Assembly: GCA_947567585.1 (NCBI GenBank)
Contig: CANONE010000007.1
Coordinates: forward strand, 1 to 30,354
DNA from: an uncultured Clostridia bacterium
GTDB taxonomy: Bacteria > Bacillota > Clostridia > Oscillospirales > Acutalibacteraceae
Length of the DNA: 30,354 nt
Direction: 5' to 3'
The position numbers were made by a program, and so were the translations under genes. Under the pieces are notes generated by a model. That model searched no databases, was not told where the DNA came from, and worked only from the letters and a program-made list of their open reading frames with translations. Position 1 is the stretch's first letter. Each line of letters begins with the position of its first letter. Positions 14,230 to 21,867 of the stretch are shown here, in pieces.

Positions 14230-15573
14230 ATGCAGGAGCTGTTCCCCAAGCGGCCGTTTAAGACACATGGCGGCGCGCCTGTTCCCCACCACAAGAACAC
14301 CTGGCAGCAGGAATCCAAGCGGATGCCGCCGCCGTCGCGGGTGGTGCTGCCCATGGTTCAGCACATCGGCGCGCCCTGCGCCCCTGTGGTAAAAAAAGGC
14401 GACCATGTGTATCTGGGCCAAGTGGTGGGCCAGAGCGACGCCTATGTCAGCGCGCCCATTCACGCCTCTGTTTCCGGCACAGTGGCGGAGGTGACAAAAA
14501 TCATGCTTACCGCCGGACAGCTGGTGGACGCGGTGGTGATTGATTCGGACGGGCTTATGGAGCCGGACCCGGATATCCGCCCGCCGGAGAAAATCACAGA
14601 CAAAAAAGCCCTGGCGGACGCCGCCCGCGCCGCCGGCTTGGTGGGCCTGGGGGGCGCGGGCTTCCCGGCCCATGTGAAGCTGAACGTGCCCGACGGCAAA
14701 AGCATTGACACGCTGATTATCAATGTGGCCGAGTGCGAGCCCTATGTTACCGCCGACCACCGGGAGGCCCTGGAAAACGGCCGGAACGTGCTGGACGGCG
14801 TCTATAAGGTGAAGGAGATTCTGGACGTACACCGGGTGCTGATCGCCGTGGAGGACAACAAGCCGGACGTCATCGCCAAGCTGACGGAGATTGCGGACAA
14901 CCCCCAGATGGATCCCAAGGACGAGGTGCGGGTGCTGGCTCTTCGCAGCCGCTACCCCCAGGGGGCGGAAAAGGTGCTGGTGCAGGCGTGTACCGGCCGG
15001 AAGGTCCCCGCCGGGGGCCTGCCCGCGGATGTAGGGTGCCTGGTGATGAACATAGCCTCTGTGTCCTTTTTGGCCAGCTACATGCGCACGGGAATGCCGC
15101 TGACTATGAAACGGGTGACCATTGACGGCTCGGCGGTGAATGCGCCCCAGAACGTGATTGTACCCATTGGCACGCCTATTAAGGATGTGATGGAATTCTG
15201 CGGAGGGTACAGGTCGGAGCCCAAGAAGCTCCTGATGGGCGGCCCCATGATGGGCATTGCCCTTACCACGGACGAGCTGCCTATTCTCAAGCAGAACAAC
15301 GCTATTCTGGCCTTTGATGAAAAGGAGGCCAAGATGTACGAGACCACCGCCTGCATCCGCTGCGGACGCTGCGTGGCGGCCTGCCCCATGAACCTGATGC
15401 CCACCAAGCTGGAGAAGGCGGCGGAAAAGAAGGACGTAGAGGCGCTTTTGGACCTGGACGTAATGACCTGTATGGAATGCGGCTGCTGCGCCTTTTCCTG
15501 CCCAGCGGGGCGGCGGCTGGTGCAGAGCATCCGCATGGGCAAGACCTATGTGAGAAAGGCAGGGAAAAAGTAA
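14230..15573 (+). CDS. rnfC: Rnf electron transport complex subunit C
   Basis: Peripheral NADH/NAD+-binding subunit of the Rnf complex, which couples ferredoxin oxidation with NAD+ reduction to Na+ or H+ export. The 447-residue protein has the RnfC barrel-sandwich N-terminal domain with GAPCAPVVKKGDHVYLGQ (about 47-64), a Complex-I 51-kDa-like nucleotide/FMN region with GLGGAGFPAHVK (about 139-150) and AECEPY, and two C-terminal [4Fe-4S] motifs: CIRCGRCVAACP (375-386) and CMECGCCAFSCP (414-425). It begins the operon rnfCDGEAB, in the gene order usual for Clostridia; adjacent genes overlap or nearly touch. AAAGGA lies 11 bases before the ATG. Confidence 0.97.
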   Translation: MQELFPKRPFKTHGGAPVPHHKNTWQQESKRMPPPSRVVLPMVQHIGAPCAPVVKKGDHVYLGQVVGQSDAYVSAPIHASVSGTVAEVTKIMLTAGQLVDAVVIDSDGLMEPDPDIRPPEKITDKKALADAARAAGLVGLGGAGFPAHVKLNVPDGKSIDTLIINVAECEPYVTADHREALENGRNVLDGVYKVKEILDVHRVLIAVEDNKPDVIAKLTEIADNPQMDPKDEVRVLALRSRYPQGAEKVLVQACTGRKVPAGGLPADVGCLVMNIASVSFLASYMRTGMPLTMKRVTIDGSAVNAPQNVIVPIGTPIKDVMEFCGGYRSEPKKLLMGGPMMGIALTTDELPILKQNNAILAFDEKEAKMYETTACIRCGRCVAACPMNLMPTKLEKAAEKKDVEALLDLDVMTCMECGCCAFSCPAGRRLVQSIRMGKTYVRKAGKK

Positions 15574-16538
15574 TGGATAAGCTAACCGTATCTTCCTCCC
15601 CTCATTTTAACGGGAAGAAGACCACCCAGAATATTATGCTGGACGTGATTATCGGGCTGTGCCCCGCCGCTATCGCGTCTGTGGTTATCTTTGGGCCCCG
15701 GGCGCTATTGGTAATTGCGGTGTGCATCCTCAGCTGCGCGCTAAGCGAGTATCTCTCCCGCAAGGCCATGCGCCGTCCCCAGACGGTGGGGGATCTTTCC
15801 TGCGTGGTCACCGGGCTTTTGCTGGCTATGAATCTGCCCGTGACCATCAACCCCTTGATAGCGGCCTTTGGCGGGGTGGTGGCCATTGTGGTGGTGAAGC
15901 AGATGTTCGGCGGCATTGGCCAGAACTTTGTGAACCCGGCCCTCACCGCCCGCATTGTGCTGATGAACTCTTTCCCCGCCCGGATGACCCACTGGACGGC
16001 GGCCTTCGACTACTCCGCCACAGCGGACGCGGTAACCACCGCCACGCCTTTATCAGGGGTAATGTACGACTTTTCCCCCAGCAGCGCCCCGGATTACTGG
16101 CAGCTGCTGCTGGGCGCCCACGGGGGCTGTCTGGGCGAGACCTGCGCCCTGGCTATCATAATAGGCGGGCTGTACCTCATTGTGCGGAAGGTGATTAGCC
16201 CGGTGATTCCGGTTACATACCTCGCCACCGTGGCGGTGTTCTCCCTCATTCTGGGCCGGGACCCCCTGTTCGACTTGCTGGCCGGCGGATTGATGTTAGG
16301 CGCGTTCTTCATGGCCACGGACTACACCACCAGCCCCCTGTACTTCTGGGCCCGGGTGATCTTCGCCATTGGCTGCGGCCTCTTGACTGTCATCATCCGG
16401 GAATTCGGCTCCCTGCCCGAGGGCGTCAGCTACTCGATCGTACTGATGAATATTATCACCCCGCTCATCGAGCGCTATGTGAGGCCCACGGCTTTTGGAA
16501 AGGCTAAGGAGCGGAAGAAAAAGGAGGGCGCGGCATGA
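15573..16538 (+). CDS. rnfD: Rnf complex subunit D
   Basis: Integral membrane subunit, homologous to NqrB, with a covalently bound FMN. The 321-residue protein shows about nine to ten hydrophobic segments and the flavinylation site context TTATPLSG (about residues 152-159), where the threonine preceding the hydrophobic Ala-Thr-Pro carries FMN by phosphoester linkage in characterised members. GGIGQNFVNPA and ATDYTTSP are further family signatures. The ATG at 15573 shares its A with the rnfC stop codon, so the two genes are translationally coupled; the upstream continuation of this frame lies inside rnfC and is not coding. Confidence 0.97.
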   Translation: MDKLTVSSSPHFNGKKTTQNIMLDVIIGLCPAAIASVVIFGPRALLVIAVCILSCALSEYLSRKAMRRPQTVGDLSCVVTGLLLAMNLPVTINPLIAAFGGVVAIVVVKQMFGGIGQNFVNPALTARIVLMNSFPARMTHWTAAFDYSATADAVTTATPLSGVMYDFSPSSAPDYWQLLLGAHGGCLGETCALAIIIGGLYLIVRKVISPVIPVTYLATVAVFSLILGRDPLFDLLAGGLMLGAFFMATDYTTSPLYFWARVIFAIGCGLLTVIIREFGSLPEGVSYSIVLMNIITPLIERYVRPTAFGKAKERKKKEGAA

Positions 16539-17101
16539 ATGCAAAAGAAGTATTGAAGCCGGCGGCGATTCTCTTTGTGATCTGCGTATTGGTCTCCGCC
16601 GCTTTGGCGGGCACCAATCTGCTGACGAAGGACCGCATTGCCCAAGCCGCCGCCCAAAAGGCTGAAGAGAGCCGTATGGTGGCGCTCCCCCAAGCCGAAA
16701 GCTTTGAGGAACGGGACGGCCACTACGTTGGTCTGGACAGCGCCGGACAGACCGTGGGCTATGTATTCGAGACGGAATCCAAGGGCTACGGAGGCACCGT
16801 GAAGGTGATGACCGGCATCAGCACCCAGGGAAACGTCACAGGCGTGATCGTCTTAAGCCACAGCGAGACCCCGGGCCTGGGGGCCAACGCGGAGAAGGAG
16901 AGCTTCCGGGACCAATATAAGGAGCAGCCGGTAAGCAATCTTACAGGCGGCATCCAGGTGGTGAAGTTCCAGGCGCCCCAGGAAGGCGAGATCCAGGCCA
17001 TGACCGGGGCTACCATTACCAGCAATGCCGTCACCAGCGCGGTTAACCAGGCTATTGAGGCGTATCAGGGCGCTTATCAGTCGGAAGGAGGGAACGGATA
17101 A
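16535..17101 (+). CDS. rnfG: Rnf complex subunit G
   Basis: Small membrane-anchored flavoprotein subunit, homologous to NqrC, carrying a covalent FMN outside the membrane. The 188-residue protein has one N-terminal transmembrane helix (about 9-27) and an FMN-binding domain with HSETPGLG (about 107-114) and the flavinylation motif MTGATITS (about 156-163), where the second threonine is the expected FMN attachment site. The start overlaps the end of rnfD by ATGA, and the stop shares one base with rnfE. The covalent flavin requires an ApbE-type flavin transferase, not seen in this window. Confidence 0.97.
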   Translation: MNAKEVLKPAAILFVICVLVSAALAGTNLLTKDRIAQAAAQKAEESRMVALPQAESFEERDGHYVGLDSAGQTVGYVFETESKGYGGTVKVMTGISTQGNVTGVIVLSHSETPGLGANAEKESFRDQYKEQPVSNLTGGIQVVKFQAPQEGEIQAMTGATITSNAVTSAVNQAIEAYQGAYQSEGGNG

Positions 17102-17784
17102 TGGAAGAGAAAAGGAGCCTCTTAAAGGAGTTTACCAAGGGTATTATTATCGAGAACCCGGTGCTGCGGCTGATGCTGGGCTGCTGCGCTACCCTGGCCG
17201 TTACCACGGCGGCCAGCAACGCCATTGGCATGGGCGCGGCCACCACCTTTGTGCTGGTATGCTCCAACGCGGTCATCTCCCTTTTGCGAAACGTGATTCC
17301 CAATAAAGTGCGCATTCCGGCGTTTATCACGGTCATTGCCGGCTTTGTCACCATTGTGCAGATGTTTATTAAAGCTTTCTCGCCCGCGCTGGACACAGCC
17401 CTGGGGGTGTTCCTGCCCCTGATTGTAGTAAACTGCATTATTCTGGGCCGGGCGGAGATGTTCGCCAGCAAGAATAAGATTCTGCCCTCCATCATCGACG
17501 GCCTGGGCATGGGCGTGGGCTTTACCGCCGCCATGCTCTGTATGGGCATCATCCGGGAGCTCTTAGGGGCCGGCACGGTGTTCGGCCTGCCCATCCTCTC
17601 CGGGTTCATGGAGCCCATCATCATCTTCCTGCTGCCTCCCGGGGGGTTCTTCGTGTTCGGGATGCTCATCGCCCTGGCGGGCAAGCTCTCGGCAGAGGGC
17701 AAGGCCCCGGAGACAATGGGCTGCTCCCACTGCCCGTTGGCGGCTTCCTGCTCCAAGATCAATGAGAAGAAGGAGGGCAAATAA
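17101..17784 (+). CDS. rnfE: Rnf complex subunit E
   Basis: Integral membrane subunit, homologous to NqrD, with six predicted helices that form part of the ion-translocating core together with RnfA. The 227-residue protein has KGIIIENPVLRLMLGCCATLAV near the start with a conserved cysteine in the first membrane helix, LPLIVVNCIILGRAEMFASK in the middle (the NC pair is thought to coordinate an Fe-S cluster shared with RnfA), and a C-terminal extension with CSHCPLAASC that could add a cysteine-bound metal; such extensions occur in other clostridial RnfE proteins, to my recollection. It is tightly coupled to both neighbours. Confidence 0.96.
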   Translation: MEEKRSLLKEFTKGIIIENPVLRLMLGCCATLAVTTAASNAIGMGAATTFVLVCSNAVISLLRNVIPNKVRIPAFITVIAGFVTIVQMFIKAFSPALDTALGVFLPLIVVNCIILGRAEMFASKNKILPSIIDGLGMGVGFTAAMLCMGIIRELLGAGTVFGLPILSGFMEPIIIFLLPPGGFFVFGMLIALAGKLSAEGKAPETMGCSHCPLAASCSKINEKKEGK

Positions 17785-18401
17785 TGGACGCGCAAATGAT
17801 CCGCTCTCTGGTGGCCATTTTCCTGGCCGCGATTTTGACGGAGAACTATGTGCTCAATAAATTCCTGGGCATCTGCCCGTTTCTGGGCGTGTCCAAAAAG
17901 CTGGACACCGCCTTTGGCATGAGCTGTGCCGTGACCGTGGTAATGGTCATCGCCACGGCCGTGACCTGGCCCATCTACACCTATATTTTAGCGCCCAACG
18001 GTCTGGAATACCTGCAAACTCTGGTGTTTATCTTAGTCATCGCCGCCCTGGTGCAGCTTTTGGAGACCATTCTGCGCAAGTACATGCCCCCCCTCTATAA
18101 CTCCCTGGGCATCTACCTGCCCCTGATCACCACCAACTGCGCGGTGCTGGGCGTCACCATGCTGGTGCTGGAAAAGGGCGCGGCGGATCCCAGCTTCGGG
18201 TATTTGCAGTCTCTGGTGAACGCCTTTGGCTCCGGCATTGGCTTCTTAGTGGCCATGCTGCTCTTCGCCGGCGTGCGGGAGCGGCTGGAGGACTGCGATA
18301 TCCCACAGACCTTCCAGGGCCTGCCCATCACTTTGGTGGCGGCCTCTCTGGTGGCCGTCTCCTTCCTGGGCTTCAACGGCGTGGTGGACCGGCTGGCCTA
18401 A
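17784..18401 (+). CDS. rnfA: Rnf complex subunit A
   Basis: Integral membrane subunit, homologous to NqrE and paralogous to RnfE. The 205-residue protein has six hydrophobic segments, the conserved ENYVLNKFLGICPFLGVSK at the start and LPLITTNCAVLGV in the middle, which mirrors the NC motif of RnfE and is the partner for the intramembrane iron-sulfur centre. The start codon shares one base with the rnfE stop. A gap of about 50 bases with a GC-rich CCCCGGGGCC stretch follows before rnfB. Confidence 0.97.
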   Translation: MDAQMIRSLVAIFLAAILTENYVLNKFLGICPFLGVSKKLDTAFGMSCAVTVVMVIATAVTWPIYTYILAPNGLEYLQTLVFILVIAALVQLLETILRKYMPPLYNSLGIYLPLITTNCAVLGVTMLVLEKGAADPSFGYLQSLVNAFGSGIGFLVAMLLFAGVRERLEDCDIPQTFQGLPITLVAASLVAVSFLGFNGVVDRLA

Positions 18402-18455
18402 GCCCCCGGGGCCTTCCCGGCCAGAATACAAAATGTGTTAAGGAAAGTGATGAAG

Positions 18456-19241
18456 ATGGATATTATTACCCCCATTATAATTGTGGGCGTTATAGGGCTT
18501 TTGGCTGGAATTGTGCTGGCGGTGGCTTCCATTGTTATGGCTGTGCCCAAGGACGAAAAGGCCGAGGCGTTGGAGGCTGTTCTCCCCGGGGCCAACTGCG
18601 GCGCCTGCGGCTACTCGGGCTGCCCCGGCTACGCCGCCGCCATGGCCAAGGGCGAGGCCCAGCCAGGGCTGTGTTCTCCTGGCGGGGCGGCGGTGGCCGC
18701 CCAATGCGGGGAGATATTGGGCTCGGGCGCGGTGTCAATGGAGAAGAAGGCCGCCGTGGTCCACTGCATGGGCAGCGCTGACAATACCGAAGAAAAAATG
18801 AATTACGACGGGCTTTCCAGCTGCACTGCCGCCACACAGCTGGCGGGAGGGGCTTCCAGCTGCCGGTTCGGCTGCCTGGGGCTGGGGGACTGCCTGCGCG
18901 CCTGCGATTACGGGGCCATTGAGATCTGCAACGGCCTTGCCGTGATCAACCAGGACCGCTGCGTGGCCTGCGGTAAATGCGCCGCCGCCTGCCCCAAGAG
19001 CCTGATTCGTATCGAGCCGGTGAAGCCGTTGGCCGTGGTCCGCTGCTCCAGCTGCGACAAGGGCCGGGACACCATGAAAGCCTGCAAGGTGGGCTGCATT
19101 GGCTGCATGAAATGCCAAAAGACCTGCGAATTTGGCGCAATCACGGTAAAAAACGGCCTGGCGTCCGTCGATCCTGAAAAATGTACAGGCTGCGGCCAAT
19201 GCGCCGAAGCCTGCCCCCGCCACATTATTACCATGAGCTAA
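18456..19241 (+). CDS. rnfB: Rnf complex subunit B, polyferredoxin
   Basis: Entry point for electrons from reduced ferredoxin. The 261-residue protein has an N-terminal membrane helix (about 5-27), the NCGACGYSGCPGYA cluster-binding motif completed by a Cys about 16 residues later, then a set of ferredoxin-like motifs: CRFGCLGLGDCLRAC, CVACGKCAAACP, a CSSC pair with CKVGCIGCMKCQKTC, and CTGCGQCAEACP. This is enough cysteine for about five to six [4Fe-4S] clusters, as in other clostridial RnfB and more than the proteobacterial form. ATG 18456 sits nine bases after AGGAAA; ATG 18450 and a GTG at 18435 are in frame but less well spaced. The stop codon abuts the family B repeat. Confidence 0.97.
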   Translation: MDIITPIIIVGVIGLLAGIVLAVASIVMAVPKDEKAEALEAVLPGANCGACGYSGCPGYAAAMAKGEAQPGLCSPGGAAVAAQCGEILGSGAVSMEKKAAVVHCMGSADNTEEKMNYDGLSSCTAATQLAGGASSCRFGCLGLGDCLRACDYGAIEICNGLAVINQDRCVACGKCAAACPKSLIRIEPVKPLAVVRCSSCDKGRDTMKACKVGCIGCMKCQKTCEFGAITVKNGLASVDPEKCTGCGQCAEACPRHIITMS

Positions 19242-19310
19242 GAACCTGTACCGATAGGATTTGTGTATGGATTTTCAAGCTAGTTTTGCCGCAAGCCAAC
19301 GTTTCAAAAC
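19241..19310 (+). repeat. Family B dispersed repeat, half copy
   Basis: Starts with AGAACCTGTACCGATAGGAT at the last base of the rnfB stop codon. The first 36 bases match the right arm of the 4605-4733 element (reverse complement) at 33 positions, and similarity fades over the next 35 bases. No matching opposite end is found, so this is a solo arm, followed directly by a family A copy. Confidence 0.7.
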
Positions 19311-19327
19311 CAAATAAATCCGGCAAT

Positions 19328-19390
19328 AAAAGTTTCGTCAACCTTTTTAGAGGTTGCGGGCTGCGGGGCAGCGCCCTGCGGCCTTAAGGG
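19328..19390 (+). repeat. Family A dispersed hairpin repeat, copy 2
   Basis: AAAGTTTCGTCAACC, GAGGTTGCGGGCTGCGGGGC, GCGCCCTGCGGCCTTAAG follow the family order with a diverged AT hairpin. It fills the gap between rnfB and the next gene and may end the rnf transcript, although there is no T run. Confidence 0.65.
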
Positions 19391-19427
19391 ACACCCCGGG
19401 CCGCCGTTCCGGAGAAAGGCGAAAGAT

Positions 19428-20714
19428 ATGAAAAAAACCATAGGCGCCGTACTAGTCTGCTTGCTCATTTTGGCGATCCCCCTTCCTGCCCTGGCAGACG
19501 CCTGGATTGGAGAGGACTTTACGCTGACGCCCCCTGAAGACGCTGTGCAGCTAAGCCTCTACACACCGGAGAGCGACCCGGCCTGGGCGCTGGCCGGCGT
19601 AGGGGATATTGACGGGAAGCGCAAGGAATATCAGGAGATGGGGGTGCTGGTGGAGTTTGTGGGAGAAGCCGGCAGCGTTTCGGTGATGAAGAAGGAATCC
19701 AGCTACGCGAAAAATGCCTTTGATCTGGCTCTTCTGGACCAAGAGGAGCTGGACCAGGTGTTGGAGGACATTATCCAACCGGGAGACGGCGGCCAGCTGC
19801 AGGTGGACAAGAGCTGGGCCCAAGCAGGAGGCCGGCCCTTCTACCGGGTGAAGCTGGACGTATCCCCCACAGAGGAGAACCCGGACTCGCAGGAGCTCCA
19901 CGAGCTGATATACGGCACCTTCATCAATGGCTACGCCTTGAATTTTCACATGTTCAGCAGCGAGAAGACCATCACGCCCGAGCAGGAAAAGATGGTAACG
20001 GGGCTGCTGGACACCATAGAATTTACCCGGATACTGGAAAAGCAGGAGGTAACCTCTCGTGAATCCGCCGGTACCCTGGCGGTGCTGGGGCTGCTTTTGC
20101 TGGCGCTGGCTCTTCCGCTGGCATATATACCCATTAAGAGCCGGAGGGACAAAAAGAAAAAAGCACAGCTGGCCCAGCAGCTCTCCGCGTACCACAAAAC
20201 CCACGGCAGCAATCAGGTGGAGGGGAAGCTCCAGTTTGCCAACAATACCGACTGCACCAAGGAAGCGATCCACCAGTTCAGCGTATACCAGGCGTACGTT
20301 AAAAACGCGGGGCAGCTGGTGGTCAGCGGCCTGATGATTGCCGCTATGCTTTCCACCGCCTTTGTGCTGGATACCGTCTGGTGGATGAAGCTGGCCGCCG
20401 TGGCGGTGGCGGGGTACTATGTATATAAAATTGTCAGCATGTCCACCGCCGTGGAAAAGGTGCAGACCAAGGTGTACAGCCGGGGGCCCTCTCAGACTGC
20501 CCGTTACTCCTTTTATCCGGAGGCTTTTCGGATCTCCGGCATTCAGTCCACCAGCGTGACGCCTTATTTCCAGCTGACGGATATCCGCCGCCGGGGCCAG
20601 TACGTTTATCTGTATTACGGCCCGGACAACGCCTACATGGTAGACCTTTACGGATTCCAGCAGGGCGAGCCCGAGGACTTTGTAAAGTTTATCCGGGAAA
20701 AGGCGGGCAGATAG
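19428..20714 (+). CDS. Secreted/membrane protein with C-terminal YcxB-like domain
   Basis: A 428-residue protein of unknown function. It has a clean signal peptide (about 1-24, cleavage near ALADA), an extracellular region to about 210 that looks like the beta-rich lipoprotein-type domain with TFINGYALNFHMFSS, a transmembrane helix (about 213-234) followed by a basic KSRRDKKKK stop-transfer patch, then two more hydrophobic stretches (about 300-345). The last 70 residues (YSFYPEAFRISG, YFQLTDIRRRGQYVYLYYG, GFQQGEPEDFVKFIREKAG) resemble the YcxB-like domain. The family's role is unknown. ATG 19428 follows GGAGAAAGG. Confidence 0.7.
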   Translation: MKKTIGAVLVCLLILAIPLPALADAWIGEDFTLTPPEDAVQLSLYTPESDPAWALAGVGDIDGKRKEYQEMGVLVEFVGEAGSVSVMKKESSYAKNAFDLALLDQEELDQVLEDIIQPGDGGQLQVDKSWAQAGGRPFYRVKLDVSPTEENPDSQELHELIYGTFINGYALNFHMFSSEKTITPEQEKMVTGLLDTIEFTRILEKQEVTSRESAGTLAVLGLLLLALALPLAYIPIKSRRDKKKKAQLAQQLSAYHKTHGSNQVEGKLQFANNTDCTKEAIHQFSVYQAYVKNAGQLVVSGLMIAAMLSTAFVLDTVWWMKLAAVAVAGYYVYKIVSMSTAVEKVQTKVYSRGPSQTARYSFYPEAFRISGIQSTSVTPYFQLTDIRRRGQYVYLYYGPDNAYMVDLYGFQQGEPEDFVKFIREKAGR

Positions 20715-20758
20715 GCCGGCCTTGGGGCGGCGTCCCCGAAAAGAAAGGGAGGGATTCT

Positions 20759-21631
20759 ATGAACCATATTGCCACAAAGCAGTTCAGCGTTCTCAGCGAC
20801 CACATGGCCGTATACCAGTTTCTGCTGGATATTTTTTCCATGGACCGCCGGGAGGGCGTGCCCGCCCCCTTTTGGGAGTATGCCCTGGCGTCCAGCTGGA
20901 TGGACAAATCCTATCTGCACCGGTGCCGGGTGTGGAAGGACGGGGAAAAAATCGTGGGCTTCTGCTTTTACGAGAATCCGGTAACGGACGTGTACTTTAG
21001 CCTGCGCCCCGGATACGAGGACCTGGCTCCGGAGATGGTGGAATACGCGGAAAAATGCATGCCCCGGATAGACGGCCGGCAGCGGCTGGTGCTGGTAGGG
21101 AACCAGAAAGAGCTCCGGCGGGCGGTGGACGCGGCGGGATATATCCAGCGGGACGGTTATGAGAGCTTTGTCTATGACTGCGGGAAACCCCTGGACTACC
21201 CGCTTCCGGCAGGTTTCCGCTTTACGAAGCCCGGCGGCGTGGATGTGGCCAAGGCCATGGAGTGCTGCTGGAAAGGGTTTGACCACGAGGAGGAGGAAGG
21301 CCCCTGGAACGGAGAATTCGAAAGCGGCTGCGCGCTGGTCAACGCTCCCCACGCCACGCCGGAGCACCACATCGCGGTGATGAATCAGACGGGAGAGTAT
21401 GTCTGCTATGCGGGCATGTGGTGGGCGCCGGAAAATAAGCTGGCCTACCTGGAGCCCCTATGCACCGTGCCGGAATACCGGCGCCAGGGCTTGGCCGCCG
21501 CAGCGCTTTCCGAACTATACCGGCGGCTGAGGCCCTTAGGAGCCGCCTATATGACGGGCGGCGGAAATCCCTTCTACCAGAAAATCGGCTACGGCCCCGG
21601 AATATCCTGGGCTTACCTAGAAAAGGAATAG
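20759..21631 (+). CDS. GNAT family N-acetyltransferase
   Basis: A 290-residue protein with two GNAT-like halves, the C-terminal one being canonical: LEPLCTVPEYRRQGLAAAALSELYRRL (about 232-258) is motif A with the acetyl-CoA pyrophosphate loop RRQGLA, and GGGNPFYQKIGYGP is motif B with the family's N.FY...GF pattern. The N-terminal half lacks this loop and may help in substrate binding. Acceptor unknown. It starts 44 bases after the YcxB-like gene, with AAAGGGAGGG before the ATG, and may share its transcript. Confidence 0.88.
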   Translation: MNHIATKQFSVLSDHMAVYQFLLDIFSMDRREGVPAPFWEYALASSWMDKSYLHRCRVWKDGEKIVGFCFYENPVTDVYFSLRPGYEDLAPEMVEYAEKCMPRIDGRQRLVLVGNQKELRRAVDAAGYIQRDGYESFVYDCGKPLDYPLPAGFRFTKPGGVDVAKAMECCWKGFDHEEEEGPWNGEFESGCALVNAPHATPEHHIAVMNQTGEYVCYAGMWWAPENKLAYLEPLCTVPEYRRQGLAAAALSELYRRLRPLGAAYMTGGGNPFYQKIGYGPGISWAYLEKE

Positions 21632-21867
21632 TCCGCCCCAGGGCTATAATACGCGCATGAGGATTCGGCCTGGTTTGAAAAATCGAAAACGCTGTCTTTT
21701 TGCCTGATTTCCCAAAGCGAATATCGAAAGCGGCTCCTTCCCGCGTCCAAAATCCTCGTCAACCGCCAGATTGATTTGCGTTTATTTTTCTTGAATGCCC
21801 CTTCTGGCCAAACATTCGTCATTTCCTCTATTTTTAAACAAGCCCTAAAAGAAAGGTGGTTTTAACT
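21632..21867. other. Low-GC intergenic stretch, function unknown
   Basis: This 236-base gap is clearly poorer in GC than its neighbours, without a T-rich terminator. A GGGCTATAATACGCGC near 21,640 looks like a -10 box but has no good -35. A 69-codon frame on the minus strand (21,613-21,822) shows no family signature or spaced ribosome-binding site, and I do not call it a gene. The stretch looks like a unit rather than random spacer (sharp composition borders), so it may be another dispersed repeat or an untranslated RNA. Confidence 0.35.

Noticed and set aside
15477..15572. Longer N terminus for RnfD
   Set aside because: This stretch lies inside rnfC over its second iron-sulfur motif; the family start is the ATG sharing a base with the rnfC stop.
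21613..21822. 69-codon minus-strand gene
   Set aside because: It overlaps the end of the GNAT gene, its ATG has no spaced ribosome-binding site and no family matches.
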